Shown: piece after piece, positions 1-8,653 of the stretch
Numbering within the stretch: the first letter of the stretch is position 1
Layout of the letters: each line of letters starts with the position of its first letter
Assembly: GCF_023036475.1 (NCBI RefSeq)
Contig: NZ_JAJQKI010000012.1
Coordinates: 1 to 64,000, forward strand
DNA from: Bacillus pinisoli
GTDB taxonomy: Bacteria > Bacillota > Bacilli > Bacillales > SA4
Length of the DNA: 64,000 nucleotides
Reading direction: 5' to 3'
Notes under the pieces: model-generated
Told to the model about the DNA's origin: nothing
Database searches by the model: none
The model's input: only the letters and a program-made list of their open reading frames with translations
Position numbers and translations under genes: made by a program

Positions 1-118
1 GTTAGAAAAAGAGCAACTCTCTCTATTTAAAGCACTAGACACTGTACTACCGAGCAAAATTCCGGCTTCCTGAGATTTTTACGAAAGCAACAATCTTTAC
101 GAAAACAGCCTCTATAAA
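1..118. repeat. AT-rich dispersed repeat, copy 1
   Basis: No gene is seen before the first terminator. The stretch contains GAGCAACTCTCT, then TTTTTACGAAAGCAACAATC and a tail ACGAAAACAGCCT. The reverse complement of 18537-18609 carries the same blocks in the same order, and 30536-30640 and 54512-54645 share the central part. It is therefore one member of a dispersed, non-coding family. Copies differ by internal deletions, so exact ends are uncertain. Confidence 0.6.
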
Positions 119-120
119 AC

Positions 121-160
121 AAAACGGATGAAACCACATGGGTTTCATCCGTTTTTTATT
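121..160. terminator. Bidirectional rho-independent terminator
   Basis: A perfect 15-bp stem (121-135 with 141-155) encloses the loop ACATG. T-rich tracts follow on both strands. It lies just downstream of the minus-strand subtilase gene ending at 162 and should end that transcript. Confidence 0.85.
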
Positions 161-161
161 T

Positions 162-2621
162 TTATTGCAGATACGCATTAAAATATCTAGTAATTGCTAC
201 CGCAAAGTCTCCTCTTGTTACTTCAGTTGCTGGAGAGAAGCTTGCCTGTACAGTTGGTTGTAGGTCATACGGACCTTGAACCACACTGAAGCTCGCATTT
301 AAAATATTTAAATCTAATGCTAGTTGAACATAGCCTTTTAGCTCTGCCGGAATATCAGCTTGATCTTTTAATGTCACACGCTCATTACCATACTGAACCG
401 TAAGATTGCCTGTTACATTTTTTGCCTCAGCTTCTAAACCAAGTGCCTGAACAAGTGAGTAAGCCAGTTCAGCTTTTGTGACCGTTCCATTTGGAGCAAA
501 GCTACCAGCCGCTTTAGGAAGAACTACTCCCTTGAACGTGTGATTCACGTCACGGAATGCTGCACCTTTTGCTGTTACAGCATCAATAAACGGTGCATCT
601 GCTGCACTTACATCATTAAATGTAGATGCTTCCGGTAAAGCTTGACGGATTTCTGCACCCATCACTAAGTATTTTGCTAAATCTTTTCGAAGTAATTTAG
701 CATTTGGTTTAAAGCTTCCATCACTATTACCATCAACTAGTCTCTCATTTACAGCAGATTTAATCGCATCAGCTGCTGGATGTCCCTCAATATCATTAAG
801 TCCTGAGAAACCACTTACTTTTGTAAAAGCAAGTGTACCTTTTACAAGCTCTGGTGTTGCTGCTCCTAGTGGGTTTACCACGTTACCTCTTAACCCTCTA
901 ACCTCAGCAGTCCATTCACCTGGTGCTGGGTTAGTGACAGAAACCGTTCTATCATATTCAAGGGCGAACAGTAAAGAAATCCCTGAACTATATTCTGTTC
1001 CATCTGGTGAAATTAAGACAAGATTGATTGGATTTCCTTCGCCAATTAATCCTTCACCGCTTACTTTTGCCACTAGGCTAGAAAGACCAGCTTCTACATT
1101 GAACTTGTAAGAGTTATCAGATACTAGTGTTAATGGATTATAATCTACTGAAAAGTCTTGACGTACTGTCTCACTTTCCACATTGCTATTAAAATCGTTG
1201 TATAAATTAACTGTTTTACCATATGACTTATTTGTAAAAGCCTTGTCAACTGCTGCATAGGCGTTAACATATCCAGCACCTACTTCCCAAGACTCATAAC
1301 CTGGCATATTTGTTGCTGTGTCTTGAAGTAATTGTTTAATTTCAGCTGGTGACAACAATGGATTCGCTTCTAGTAAAAGAGCAACAATACCCGCTACATG
1401 TGGAGTAGCCATAGATGTTCCACTCTTCACAGTGTAGTAAGGTAGGTAGGCTGTTTCAATCGCAGCTGCGTCTGAATCTGTAGAGATTAGGTTTAACGGT
1501 GAAACCGTCTTAGTTGAAATAACATCTACACCTGGTGCTGTCAGCGTTGGACGATCTTCCCATGTCCACTCTTCACCGTCGATTGTGAACGTACTACCAA
1601 CACCTTTAGTACCACGAGATGAAAAGTCTACTAGAGTTCCGTCATGTTGACCTGCAGCTACAGAGATAACCCAAGGAGCTTTTGCATATGGATTATGTGT
1701 GTCTTCACCTGGTCCTGAATTTCCTGCTGCAAATAATACAGTAATTCCACGGTCATAGGCTGCTTTACTCGCAATATTGATTGGGTTAAATGGATCAAAT
1801 CCACCTGAAGAACCCCAAGAGTTCGTAATAACACGAATATTGTACTCAGCTTGATGAGTGATTGCGTAGTCAAAACCACCGATACCATCAAGAATAAGTA
1901 GAGCACCACCGGAACCGTATCCAATCAGGTCAGCGCCTGGGGCAACCCCTTCATACTTACCACTGGACATTGCGCCCGTTCCACCTACAGTACCAGCTAC
2001 GTGAGTACCATGTCCGGAATTAGTGTCAGTGTTGATTACATCCTCCACATAGGAAACTGGTAATAAAGTAGGTTCTAATGCATTTAAGTTAGTCGTACCT
2101 AAAACGTTCTGTACAAGATTTCTACCAAATTCATGGTCCTTATGTGTACCGTCAATCCCGCTATCATTGACAACAACACCGATTCCCTTACCTGAAACAG
2201 GAAGGCCTCCGTTCAGCTTACGTAAACGGTCATCTTTACGAGCCTTATCCACTCCAGTGATAGAAGTGTCTACATCATTTACAAAATCAAGTTTTTCATT
2301 TAAGTAGATTGATAATACTTGATCATTTGAAGCTAATTTCTCAATTTGAGACTTAGTGGCTAAAATCCCCGCCATCGGAAGTGAATGTAAGGTAACACCT
2401 GTTTTGACACCCAGTTGATCTAAAAGACTTAACTGATCTTGAGTTGGTGCACCTTTAGATTTAAATGTAACAATAACCTGATGTGGGCCTACATCAGAGA
2501 GAGCTTTTTGTAATGACTCACCAATGACAGCTACACTAGATGCCTGTGTTGGTGCTGTTGTCGTAAAACTGATTGAGCAAACCATAACGATCGCAAGAAT
2601 AAGACTGACAAACTTCTTCAC
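162..2621 (-). CDS. Secreted S8 subtilase with C-terminal SLH-type region (paralogue 1)
   Basis: An 819-residue exported serine protease. A Sec signal peptide (about residues 1-28, ending TQAS) is followed by a propeptide-like region to about residue 120. The subtilase catalytic domain then shows Asp153 (VVVNDSGID), His207 (GHGTHVAG), oxyanion Asn301 (AAGNSGPG) and Ser403 (GTSMATPHVAG). A beta-rich segment comes next, and about 200 C-terminal residues resemble SLH repeats (GLNDIEGHPAADAI, AKLLRKDLAKYLVMG, TVTKAELAYSLVQALGL), which in other proteins bind cell-wall polymers. It therefore probably stays wall-associated. It is the downstream half of a tandem pair with the gene at 2853-5321, with which it aligns end to end. 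Candidate response-regulator sites lie at 2740-2764 upstream. The family call is firm; the substrate is unknown. Confidence 0.9.
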   Translation of the reverse strand: MKKFVSLILAIVMVCSISFTTTAPTQASSVAVIGESLQKALSDVGPHQVIVTFKSKGAPTQDQLSLLDQLGVKTGVTLHSLPMAGILATKSQIEKLASNDQVLSIYLNEKLDFVNDVDTSITGVDKARKDDRLRKLNGGLPVSGKGIGVVVNDSGIDGTHKDHEFGRNLVQNVLGTTNLNALEPTLLPVSYVEDVINTDTNSGHGTHVAGTVGGTGAMSSGKYEGVAPGADLIGYGSGGALLILDGIGGFDYAITHQAEYNIRVITNSWGSSGGFDPFNPINIASKAAYDRGITVLFAAGNSGPGEDTHNPYAKAPWVISVAAGQHDGTLVDFSSRGTKGVGSTFTIDGEEWTWEDRPTLTAPGVDVISTKTVSPLNLISTDSDAAAIETAYLPYYTVKSGTSMATPHVAGIVALLLEANPLLSPAEIKQLLQDTATNMPGYESWEVGAGYVNAYAAVDKAFTNKSYGKTVNLYNDFNSNVESETVRQDFSVDYNPLTLVSDNSYKFNVEAGLSSLVAKVSGEGLIGEGNPINLVLISPDGTEYSSGISLLFALEYDRTVSVTNPAPGEWTAEVRGLRGNVVNPLGAATPELVKGTLAFTKVSGFSGLNDIEGHPAADAIKSAVNERLVDGNSDGSFKPNAKLLRKDLAKYLVMGAEIRQALPEASTFNDVSAADAPFIDAVTAKGAAFRDVNHTFKGVVLPKAAGSFAPNGTVTKAELAYSLVQALGLEAEAKNVTGNLTVQYGNERVTLKDQADIPAELKGYVQLALDLNILNASFSVVQGPYDLQPTVQASFSPATEVTRGDFAVAITRYFNAYLQ

Positions 2622-2663
2622 TTTCCCTTCACCCTTTCCTCATGTATCTTTTTACACACTACC

Positions 2664-2669
2664 ATTATC
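2664..2669 (-). promoter_or_regulatory. Candidate -10 element of the first subtilase gene
   Basis: On the minus strand the hexamer GATAAT is preceded by TGT (extended -10 like), about 45 bp upstream of the start codon. No good -35 is visible. The operator pair at 2740-2764 begins about 70 bp upstream, the same spacing as in the paralogue at 5361-5366. This fits an activator-dependent promoter, but it is an inference from pattern only. Confidence 0.4.
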
Positions 2670-2739
2670 ACAAGAAAAAGGGCCTAAACCTATTCCACAA
2701 AGGGCGTAAATTGGCGAAACAGGGGTACTATCTTTGAGT

Positions 2740-2764
2740 CGTACAAAAGTATTATTAAAGTAGT
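2740..2764 (-). promoter_or_regulatory. Two overlapping candidate response-regulator sites
   Basis: Reading the minus strand, ACTACTTTAATAAT (2751-2764) and AATACTTTTGTACG (2740-2753) each match the consensus ANTACTTTAGTANT found at 5436-5449 and 8160-8173. The two copies are offset by 11 bp, about one helical turn. They lie upstream of the subtilase that starts at 2621. They may be binding sites for the adjacent NarL-type regulator. Confidence 0.45.
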
Positions 2765-2788
2765 ACTGACAGTTACCGCTTTAACGAA

Positions 2789-2823
2789 TTAACGCATTGG
2801 GGGCCAGGCCCCCAATGCGTTAA
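2789..2823. repeat. REP-like palindrome A
   Basis: A perfect 17-bp inverted repeat, TTAACGCATTGGGGGCC, surrounds a single central A, giving the core GGGG-CCAGG-CCCC. It is identical to palindrome 26971-27005 except that the central base there is T. It lies between the two tandem subtilase genes. No T-run follows, so it is not an ordinary terminator. Confidence 0.8.
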
Positions 2824-2852
2824 TATGTTGAAGTATGTTATCTCTTTATCTT

Positions 2853-5321
2853 TTAGTACCCTGCATAGTAACGAGTAATCGCGACTGCGAAATCTCCTCT
2901 TGTTACTTGAGCAGTTGGCTTAAATGTAGCTGTTACTTTTGGTTGTAGATCATATGGACCTTGAGTTACGTTGAAGTAAGCATTTAGGATGTTTAGGTCT
3001 AGTGCTAATTGAACATAACCACGAAGGTGTGATGGTACGTCTGAAGCGTCAGAGATGGCAACTCTTTGGCTTCCGTATTGTACAGTTAGCGTGTCATTGT
3101 TTCTTGCTACTGCTTCTGCTTGAAGTCCTAGGTTTTGAACGAGTGTGTAGGCAAGCTCTGCACGAGTAACACTATCATTAGGTGAGAACTTTCCATCTGC
3201 TGTTGGAAGGATCACTCCATTTCCATTGTACGCTACATCACGAAGGGCTGCTCCTTTTGCTACAACCGCTTCAGCAAATGATGCATCTGCGCCTTTTACA
3301 TCTTTAAAAGTTGCTACACCTGATAATGGAAGGTATTGTCTTACTCCTGCACCCATGACAACGTATTTAGCAAGATCAATTCGCTTTAAGTAGTCATTAG
3401 GACGGAAGTTTCTAGCAGAATCACTATCCAGTAATCTTTCACTTACACCTAGTTTTATCGCAGTTTCAGCTGGATGACCCGCGATGTCATTTAATCCAGT
3501 AAAACCAGTCGCTTTCTTAAATGCCAATTCCCCAGAGATTGTTTCATCTAATGCGACTCCATCTAATCCTTCTAACTTCACTGTCCACTTTCCAGCTTGA
3601 GGTGACGTTACTTGAACCGTACGATCTGTATATATCGGGAATAATAAGTAAATTCCTGAGCTATATTCCGTTCCATCTGGTGCAACTAAAACAAGATTAA
3701 CTGTATTTCCTGTAAGTCCTATTAATCCGTCTGCGCTAATACGAGCTGTTAGTTCCGTTAATCCTTGTTCTACGTCAAATGTATAAGAATTACCTGTTAA
3801 ATTTAATGAGCTGTAGTTGATTGTGAATGGCGTTCTCTCTGTATTCATATCAACCTTTGCATTAAAAGTTTGGTTCGCATTGACTGTTGTTCCGTAATCA
3901 CGGTTTGTAAAAGCTGCATCTACTGCTGCATAGGCATTCACATACCCAGCCCCAACTTCCCACTTCTCATAACCAGGCATGTTTGTAGCAGTGTTCTGTA
4001 GAATAGTTTTTACCTCACTAGGAGATAAAGTTGGATTTGCTTCAAGTAATAAAGCAATAACCCCAGCTACATGTGGTGCAGCCATCGATGTTCCACTTAA
4101 TGATAAGTAATATGGAAGATGTGCTGGATCAATCGTCTCCGCATCTGATGAAAGTCCTAAATACATAGTAGGATCAACCGTTGCTGCTCTCGTTGAAACG
4201 ATATCCTGACCTGGAGCTGTTACAGTAGGACGGTCTTCCCATGTAAATGTTTGGCCGTCAACAACAACTGTTCCACCTTTACCATCTACTCCACGAGATG
4301 AAAAGTCAGCTAACTTTCCTTGCTTTGTTCCAGCTGCTACTGTAATAACCCAAGGAGCCTTCTTATAGTTACCAGAAATTGTTGATTCGCCTGGTCCAGA
4401 GTTACCAGCTGAGAATACAGTTACAATTCCACGATCATATAGCTTCTTTGTCGCTACGTTAATCGGATCGAATGGATCAAAATCAGTACCCGCATCACTT
4501 GTTGTTCCCCATGAGTTTGTGATGACACGAATGTTATATTCAAATTGGTGAGTAAGCGCGTAGTCAAATCCACCTAGAGTATCTAAAATTGCAATTGCTG
4601 CGCCAGAACCGTATCCAATTATGTCAGCTCCTGGTGCAACTCCTTCATATTTCCCACTAGACTTAGCACCTGTTCCCCCAACAATACCAGCAACATGAGT
4701 TCCGTGACCACCCGTTAAATCAGTCGTTACCACGTTCTCTTGGTATGTAATCGGTAATAAAGAACTAAGTGAATTTAAATTGATTGACGCCATTACGTTT
4801 TGAACCACATGGCTTCCATATTCTAAATCTTGGTGAGTACCGTCAATTCCACTGTCATTGACAACTACTCCAATTCCTTTACCAGATACAGGAAGACCTC
4901 CATTTAACTTACGTAATGTGTCATCCTTACGAAGTTGGTCTACACCTGTAAGTTCCGTTCCAGTTGCGTTTTCGTATTCTACCTTTTCATTATCATAAAT
5001 AGAGAATACTTCAGAACTCTTTGCAAGAGCTAAAATTTGCTCAGGTGTTGCTAACACACCAGCAAATGGTAAATTTTTAAATGTTACACCCTTTGTAATC
5101 CCTAAATCAGACAATAGCTTTAATTGGGACTCTGTGGGAGATCCGTCACCGCGGAATGTAACGATTACATCAATCGGCTCAATTTTTGTTTTTAAGATGT
5201 CTGTTAAATCTGGATCGATAACCCCTTCTTCTAGGGAGTACCCAGCATTTGTGACAGGAATGGCTGTGTAAAAAGTAGCAATTAAAAGAACGAATGAAAA
5301 CAATAGTGCCTTTAATTTCAA
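2853..5321 (-). CDS. Secreted S8 subtilase with C-terminal SLH-type region (paralogue 2)
   Basis: An 822-residue paralogue of the neighbouring protease, with the same plan: signal peptide (to about residue 26), propeptide-like region, catalytic triad Asp156, His209 and Ser412 with oxyanion Asn307, beta-rich domain and SLH-like C-terminus (GLNDIAGHPAETAI, YLKRIDLAKYVVMG). The start is a TTG codon, supported by a strong AGGAGGG site six bases upstream (5328-5334); no ATG is suitably placed. The gene follows the two-component operon on the same strand. A 32-bp palindrome in the gap (5427-5458) is a candidate operator. Tandem duplication is clear; division of labour between the two proteases is unknown. 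Confidence 0.9.
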   Translation of the reverse strand: MKLKALLFSFVLLIATFYTAIPVTNAGYSLEEGVIDPDLTDILKTKIEPIDVIVTFRGDGSPTESQLKLLSDLGITKGVTFKNLPFAGVLATPEQILALAKSSEVFSIYDNEKVEYENATGTELTGVDQLRKDDTLRKLNGGLPVSGKGIGVVVNDSGIDGTHQDLEYGSHVVQNVMASINLNSLSSLLPITYQENVVTTDLTGGHGTHVAGIVGGTGAKSSGKYEGVAPGADIIGYGSGAAIAILDTLGGFDYALTHQFEYNIRVITNSWGTTSDAGTDFDPFDPINVATKKLYDRGIVTVFSAGNSGPGESTISGNYKKAPWVITVAAGTKQGKLADFSSRGVDGKGGTVVVDGQTFTWEDRPTVTAPGQDIVSTRAATVDPTMYLGLSSDAETIDPAHLPYYLSLSGTSMAAPHVAGVIALLLEANPTLSPSEVKTILQNTATNMPGYEKWEVGAGYVNAYAAVDAAFTNRDYGTTVNANQTFNAKVDMNTERTPFTINYSSLNLTGNSYTFDVEQGLTELTARISADGLIGLTGNTVNLVLVAPDGTEYSSGIYLLFPIYTDRTVQVTSPQAGKWTVKLEGLDGVALDETISGELAFKKATGFTGLNDIAGHPAETAIKLGVSERLLDSDSARNFRPNDYLKRIDLAKYVVMGAGVRQYLPLSGVATFKDVKGADASFAEAVVAKGAALRDVAYNGNGVILPTADGKFSPNDSVTRAELAYTLVQNLGLQAEAVARNNDTLTVQYGSQRVAISDASDVPSHLRGYVQLALDLNILNAYFNVTQGPYDLQPKVTATFKPTAQVTRGDFAVAITRYYAGY

Positions 5322-5360
5322 AATAAACCCTCCTACTAATAATTTTTACCCATTTTCCTT

Positions 5361-5366
5361 ATTATC
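5361..5366 (-). promoter_or_regulatory. Candidate -10 element of the second subtilase gene
   Basis: On the minus strand GATAAT lies about 40 bp upstream of the TTG start. The operator core at 5436-5449 begins about 70 bp upstream, matching the layout in front of the paralogue. No convincing -35 is seen. Confidence 0.4.
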
Positions 5367-5426
5367 TAATAGTAAAGTCCCTACGGCTATTCTGCTTATG
5401 GGGTAACTTTTTTGAACATAGGTACT

Positions 5427-5458
5427 ATTCTGTATACTACTTTAGTAGTATATAGAAT
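5427..5458. promoter_or_regulatory. 32-bp palindrome, candidate response-regulator operator
   Basis: TATACTAC and GTAGTATA flank TTTA at 5433-5452, and ATTCT/AGAAT extend the symmetry outwards. The 14-bp core ACTACTTTAGTAGT shares TACTTTAGTA with 8160-8173 upstream of the kinase and has near matches at 2740-2764. LuxR/NarL-type regulators bind short palindromes as dimers. The neighbouring regulator gene is the obvious candidate, but this is inference. Confidence 0.5.
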
Positions 5459-5481
5459 ATTCTGAATTAACAAGAGACTAA

Positions 5482-6129
5482 CTACGTAGTCTCTGGCAAG
5501 TTTACTAGTTGATGCTGAACAGCATAAATGACAACCTGAGACCGGCTTTTTACATTCAGCTTTTTAAAAATTTTACTAACATGAATTTTTACCGTTTTAT
5601 CGCTAATGTACAATCTCTCGGCAATTTCCTTATTACTTAATCCATCTACCAAACACTGCAGAACTTCTTTTTCACGGTCTGTTAGGGTGTTATCTTCATC
5701 CTCTTGGCTTTTTTGTTGGTGAAAACTTAACAACTTTTTGGTCATCGATGGGTGAATAACTGATTCACCTTTTGCCACGGTGCGAATGGCATCAATCACT
5801 TGATCAAACGGAGCATCCTTTAATAAATAACCATCGGCTCCTTCACGAATCGCTGCCATAAAATATTCATCGTGACTATGCATCGTCAAGACTAGAACCT
5901 TTTTCTCCGGATAAAGTTTCTTTAAAATCCCCGTCACTTCCACACCATTCATCTTCGGCATATTGATATCCATCAGGACCACGTCAGGGTTACATTCCTT
6001 CACCTTATGAATGGCTTCCTCACCGGAAACCGCTTCACCTACAACTTCAATATCATTCTCTATTTCTAACAGGTTTCTCAAACCATCTCTTAGTATGGCG
6101 TGATCATCCACTAACATTAGCTTGATCAT
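5482..6129 (-). CDS. NarL/LuxR-family response regulator
   Basis: About 215 residues: an N-terminal receiver domain with the acidic pair (VDDH), phospho-acceptor Asp54 (VVLMDINMP) and conserved Lys (LLKDAP), followed by a LuxR-type helix-turn-helix (LTDREKEVLQCLVDGLSNKE... ISDKTVKIHVSKI). It should be phosphorylated by the kinase encoded immediately upstream, whose 3' end it overlaps. The longest frame starts at a TTG (6135), but AGGAGGGG (6137-6144) is only one base from that codon and seven from the ATG at 6129, so ATG is chosen. A short inverted repeat around the stop (5473-5494) could affect transcript ending. Signal and regulon are unknown; the palindromes nearby suggest control of the subtilases. 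Confidence 0.93.
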   Translation of the reverse strand: MIKLMLVDDHAILRDGLRNLLEIENDIEVVGEAVSGEEAIHKVKECNPDVVLMDINMPKMNGVEVTGILKKLYPEKKVLVLTMHSHDEYFMAAIREGADGYLLKDAPFDQVIDAIRTVAKGESVIHPSMTKKLLSFHQQKSQEDEDNTLTDREKEVLQCLVDGLSNKEIAERLYISDKTVKIHVSKIFKKLNVKSRSQVVIYAVQHQLVNLPETT

Positions 6130-7960
6130 ATTCAAACCCCTCCTCTATTCCCATTCGTGGAACCATCATCGAAATCTCTGTTCCTTGCTCTGGCTTACTG
6201 TCTATTTGTAATGAAGCACCAATCCGTTCTGCCGCATCATTCATCTGCAGAATTCCAAAATGAGGCTCTTTTTGTGCTTTCATCATAGCTTCCACTAACG
6301 AAAACCCTACTCCGTTATCTTTGACACGTAGTAAAATATGTTCTTTTTGATAACTTAATAGAATTTCTACCTTTGTGGCATGGGCATGCTTGATAATATT
6401 TTGAACACTTTCCTGAAACGTATCGTATAAGATTTTTTCAACCATAGAACTTAATGACAGGTTTTCACCTCGTTCTTCATAGGTAAAGCTAAGACCCGTC
6501 TCTTTTTCAAATACTGTTATTCGTTGCTTAATGGCTGATTGCAGACCAACACGTTCTGTTATATACGGTCTCAATGCATAGATCGACTGTCTGATTTGTT
6601 TTAAGCTGCCTCGCAGTTTATCCATACTATCTATTACTAAAATTTTAGTTTCTTCTGGTGATTTTTCCCATTTCCTTTGAGCCGTTTCTAGCTTCATTAG
6701 GGCCCCCGCTATCGTCTGAGCCACTCCGTCATGGATATCACGGGCGATTCGGTTTCGTTCTTCTACTATACTTCTTTTCTCTTTTTCCTCAATTAATAAT
6801 CTCGTTTTAAGAATAACTGCAAGCTGATTGGAAAGAGTAGCAATCGCCTGTATTTCTTCGTGTCCAAAGGCTTTTGTTCTACTTCGTGCTATCGCAAATA
6901 CGCCAACCGTTTCCTGATCTATCACGAGAGGGGCATACACAAAACTTCTTTGTTTTTGTTCAAAATAGATATCCGTTAGAAGTGATTCATATTTTCGATC
7001 GGTAATGACTAACGGTACTTTTAGCGTTTGAAGCTGTTCCACCATTTCCATTGTGAGTGGTTTTGTACTTACCTTTCCTTTATGCGAACTCATTTTCCAT
7101 TTGCCGTTTTCATTTGTCCATAAGATCATAGCCTCTACATCAATCAACTCATGAAAACTTGTTTTTAACACATCCAGCCAATTATGATCCGGTAGCATTT
7201 TATTTAAATTGGAAGTAAGTGAAAACAATGCTTTTAACCGAGTTCTTTCCTTTCTTATGCGAACAATCGATGAGCTTAGTAAAGCCAGTCCCACAAGTGG
7301 AGAAAAGAAGAAGAAAAAAGTGAATACATCTATTTGTCCCCTGTTCTGACTACCTAGGATAATAAATAGACAAGCATATACAAAGGATATTCCAAGACTA
7401 TTAAGCTCTGAAAGAAACTTTTGCTTCCATACTTTATAAGGATAGTGTTGAGGTCTTAAAAGTAGGACAATATCCACAATTAAATTATTTACAATGTAAA
7501 AAATGATGGACATGAGGGCGAGCTCTACGATTTGTGAGAAAACCGTATTGGATAAACTGATCCAGGAAGTCATTATATAATCAGATATAACAGCTCCGAT
7601 ATATAGACTTAATAGCAATTGCGATGGATTAAAGAATATTATCCGTAAGGGGCGTCGCTTTATAATACTAATCAAAAACATCACTAATGCATAACTGAAC
7701 ACAGCAATGGGTAGTCCATAAATAAAGTAGATAACAAAAACGACAGGAAAACTAATAGAAGAGAAGCCTCGCCATACTGGCATTGGATAATATTCACATA
7801 TTAAAAAAAAGATAAGAAGTAAACCATAAATCCAAGGGTCGTTCCATGTATCAATGGCAATTAGCTGTATACCCACACAAAACCAACCAACCAATGAAAT
7901 CACTGTCATAAATATACGGTCAGGACTATCTATAAAGGAAAACATTTGCTTTTTTGTCAC
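6104..7960 (-). CDS. Membrane histidine kinase with GAF domain (HisKA_3 type)
   Basis: About 618 residues. Roughly seven hydrophobic segments fill the first 235 residues. A GAF-like region follows (about 255-385), then a HisKA_3 dimerisation domain with the phospho-accepting His410 (ARDIHDGVAQT) and a C-terminal HATPase_c domain (DNGVGFS, HFGILQMNDAAERIG). It partners the NarL-type regulator whose gene overlaps its 3' end. An in-frame ATG exists at 7981 with no ribosome site before it, while AGGTGGGG precedes the GTG at 7960 by five bases, so GTG is chosen. A terminator-like hairpin in its leader (8034-8080) suggests attenuation. The sensed signal cannot be read from the sequence. Confidence 0.9.
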   Translation of the reverse strand: MTKKQMFSFIDSPDRIFMTVISLVGWFCVGIQLIAIDTWNDPWIYGLLLIFFLICEYYPMPVWRGFSSISFPVVFVIYFIYGLPIAVFSYALVMFLISIIKRRPLRIIFFNPSQLLLSLYIGAVISDYIMTSWISLSNTVFSQIVELALMSIIFYIVNNLIVDIVLLLRPQHYPYKVWKQKFLSELNSLGISFVYACLFIILGSQNRGQIDVFTFFFFFSPLVGLALLSSSIVRIRKERTRLKALFSLTSNLNKMLPDHNWLDVLKTSFHELIDVEAMILWTNENGKWKMSSHKGKVSTKPLTMEMVEQLQTLKVPLVITDRKYESLLTDIYFEQKQRSFVYAPLVIDQETVGVFAIARSRTKAFGHEEIQAIATLSNQLAVILKTRLLIEEKEKRSIVEERNRIARDIHDGVAQTIAGALMKLETAQRKWEKSPEETKILVIDSMDKLRGSLKQIRQSIYALRPYITERVGLQSAIKQRITVFEKETGLSFTYEERGENLSLSSMVEKILYDTFQESVQNIIKHAHATKVEILLSYQKEHILLRVKDNGVGFSLVEAMMKAQKEPHFGILQMNDAAERIGASLQIDSKPEQGTEISMMVPRMGIEEGFEYDQANVSG

Positions 7961-8033
7961 GAAATCCCCACCTATGTACATGTATTATACTAATATTCTG
8001 TTAATTTATATCGTACCTCATTTTTTGCATATT

Positions 8034-8099
8034 AAAAAGCCCAAACTGGTCGAATGAGCGAAGCACTAACCAACTTGGGCAAAACCTTTTGAAAGGTTT
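8034..8099 (-). terminator. Leader terminator/attenuator candidate before the kinase gene
   Basis: On the minus strand GCCCAAGTTGGT pairs with ACCAGTTTGGGC (8039-8080) and is followed directly by TTTTT (8034-8038). A smaller hairpin, AAACCTTT/AAAGGTTT (8082-8099), precedes it. No minus-strand gene ends here; the structure lies between the candidate operator (8160) and the kinase start (7960), so it would act in the kinase leader. It does not match a riboswitch class I recognise. Confidence 0.45.
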
Positions 8100-8110
8100 A
8101 TTATTTCATT

Positions 8111-8140
8111 TTGACAAATTTTTGCAAGAAATACTATTAC
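8111..8140 (+). promoter_or_regulatory. Possible sigma-A promoter for the small membrane protein
   Basis: TTGACA (8111-8116), an 18-bp spacer and TATTAC (8135-8140) lie on the plus strand upstream of the gene at 8267. The -35 is perfect, the -10 is weak. The candidate operator at 8160-8173 would lie just downstream of the transcription start. Confidence 0.4.
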
Positions 8141-8159
8141 CCTAATGGTCTATCATACT

Positions 8160-8173
8160 AGTACTAAAGTATT
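8160..8173. promoter_or_regulatory. Candidate response-regulator site in the divergent region
   Basis: AGTACTAAAGTATT reads AATACTTTAGTACT on the minus strand and shares the 10-bp core TACTTTAGTA with 5436-5449. On the minus strand TATGAT follows immediately and could be the -10 of the kinase operon, which would place the site in the spacer/-35 region and suggest autoregulation. Confidence 0.45.
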
Positions 8174-8266
8174 ATTTGGTAACGATTGGAAAAGTTTTAC
8201 CCGTTCGACAACGTTCAGCAAAATTCACAGTTTTCCCCTGTTACCATAAGAACAGGGGGGATCAGC

Positions 8267-8653
8267 ATGGATATCATGAAACCATTACTACCAATAAAAG
8301 ATAAAATTATTGCGATTCCAAATATAGAAGTTGGAAAAGATATTAAGCAATTTTTCGCATTTTTTCTCGTTCAATCTATTGTATTTATTCTAGCTACACC
8401 ATTTGCTCTATCCGTTCCTGCTTACTTATTTATACATAGTGCATGGTCGTCAGGATGGACTGCTTTTTTTATTTTTATGCTAGCGAGTATTATTTTTCTA
8501 ACTTGGGTCTTCATCTCTGTTCTTTTCTTTTATTCCATGACAGAGCCTAAAACATGGCCCAGATATGTCGCCTTTTTTTGGCTCGCTATTTTAATAGGTA
8601 CCTTCTCTTCGTGGATTGTATTTTTAGATTCTCTTTCTTTACTAGGTTCATAA
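8267..8653 (+). CDS. Small multi-spanning membrane protein of unknown function
   Basis: About 128 residues with three hydrophobic segments (FFAFFLVQSIVFILATPFAL, a segment around AFFIFMLASIIFLTWVFIS, and YVAFFWLAILIGTF). I do not recognise a family. The open frame extends upstream to a TTG at 8186, but the sequence AGGGGGG seven bases before the ATG at 8267 makes that ATG the better start. It is transcribed divergently from the two-component operon, with the candidate operator 8160-8173 between them, so it may belong to the same regulon or act in signal sensing. That is inference from position only. Confidence 0.7.
   Translation: MDIMKPLLPIKDKIIAIPNIEVGKDIKQFFAFFLVQSIVFILATPFALSVPAYLFIHSAWSSGWTAFFIFMLASIIFLTWVFISVLFFYSMTEPKTWPRYVAFFWLAILIGTFSSWIVFLDSLSLLGS

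Noticed and set aside
1658..1924. Other-frame open frames over the subtilase, nuo, atp and release-factor genes
   Set aside because: They lie fully inside genes with clear conserved domains, have no ribosome sites and show no recognisable motif.
2789..2823. REP palindromes as simple rho-independent terminators
   Set aside because: Most copies have no T-run on either strand, recur with nearly identical sequence, and one overlaps the RAYT stop; only H might also terminate.
8039..8080. Known riboswitch (preQ1, c-di-GMP or T-box) before the kinase
   Set aside because: None of the conserved core motifs of these classes could be found; kept only as an unassigned attenuator-like hairpin.
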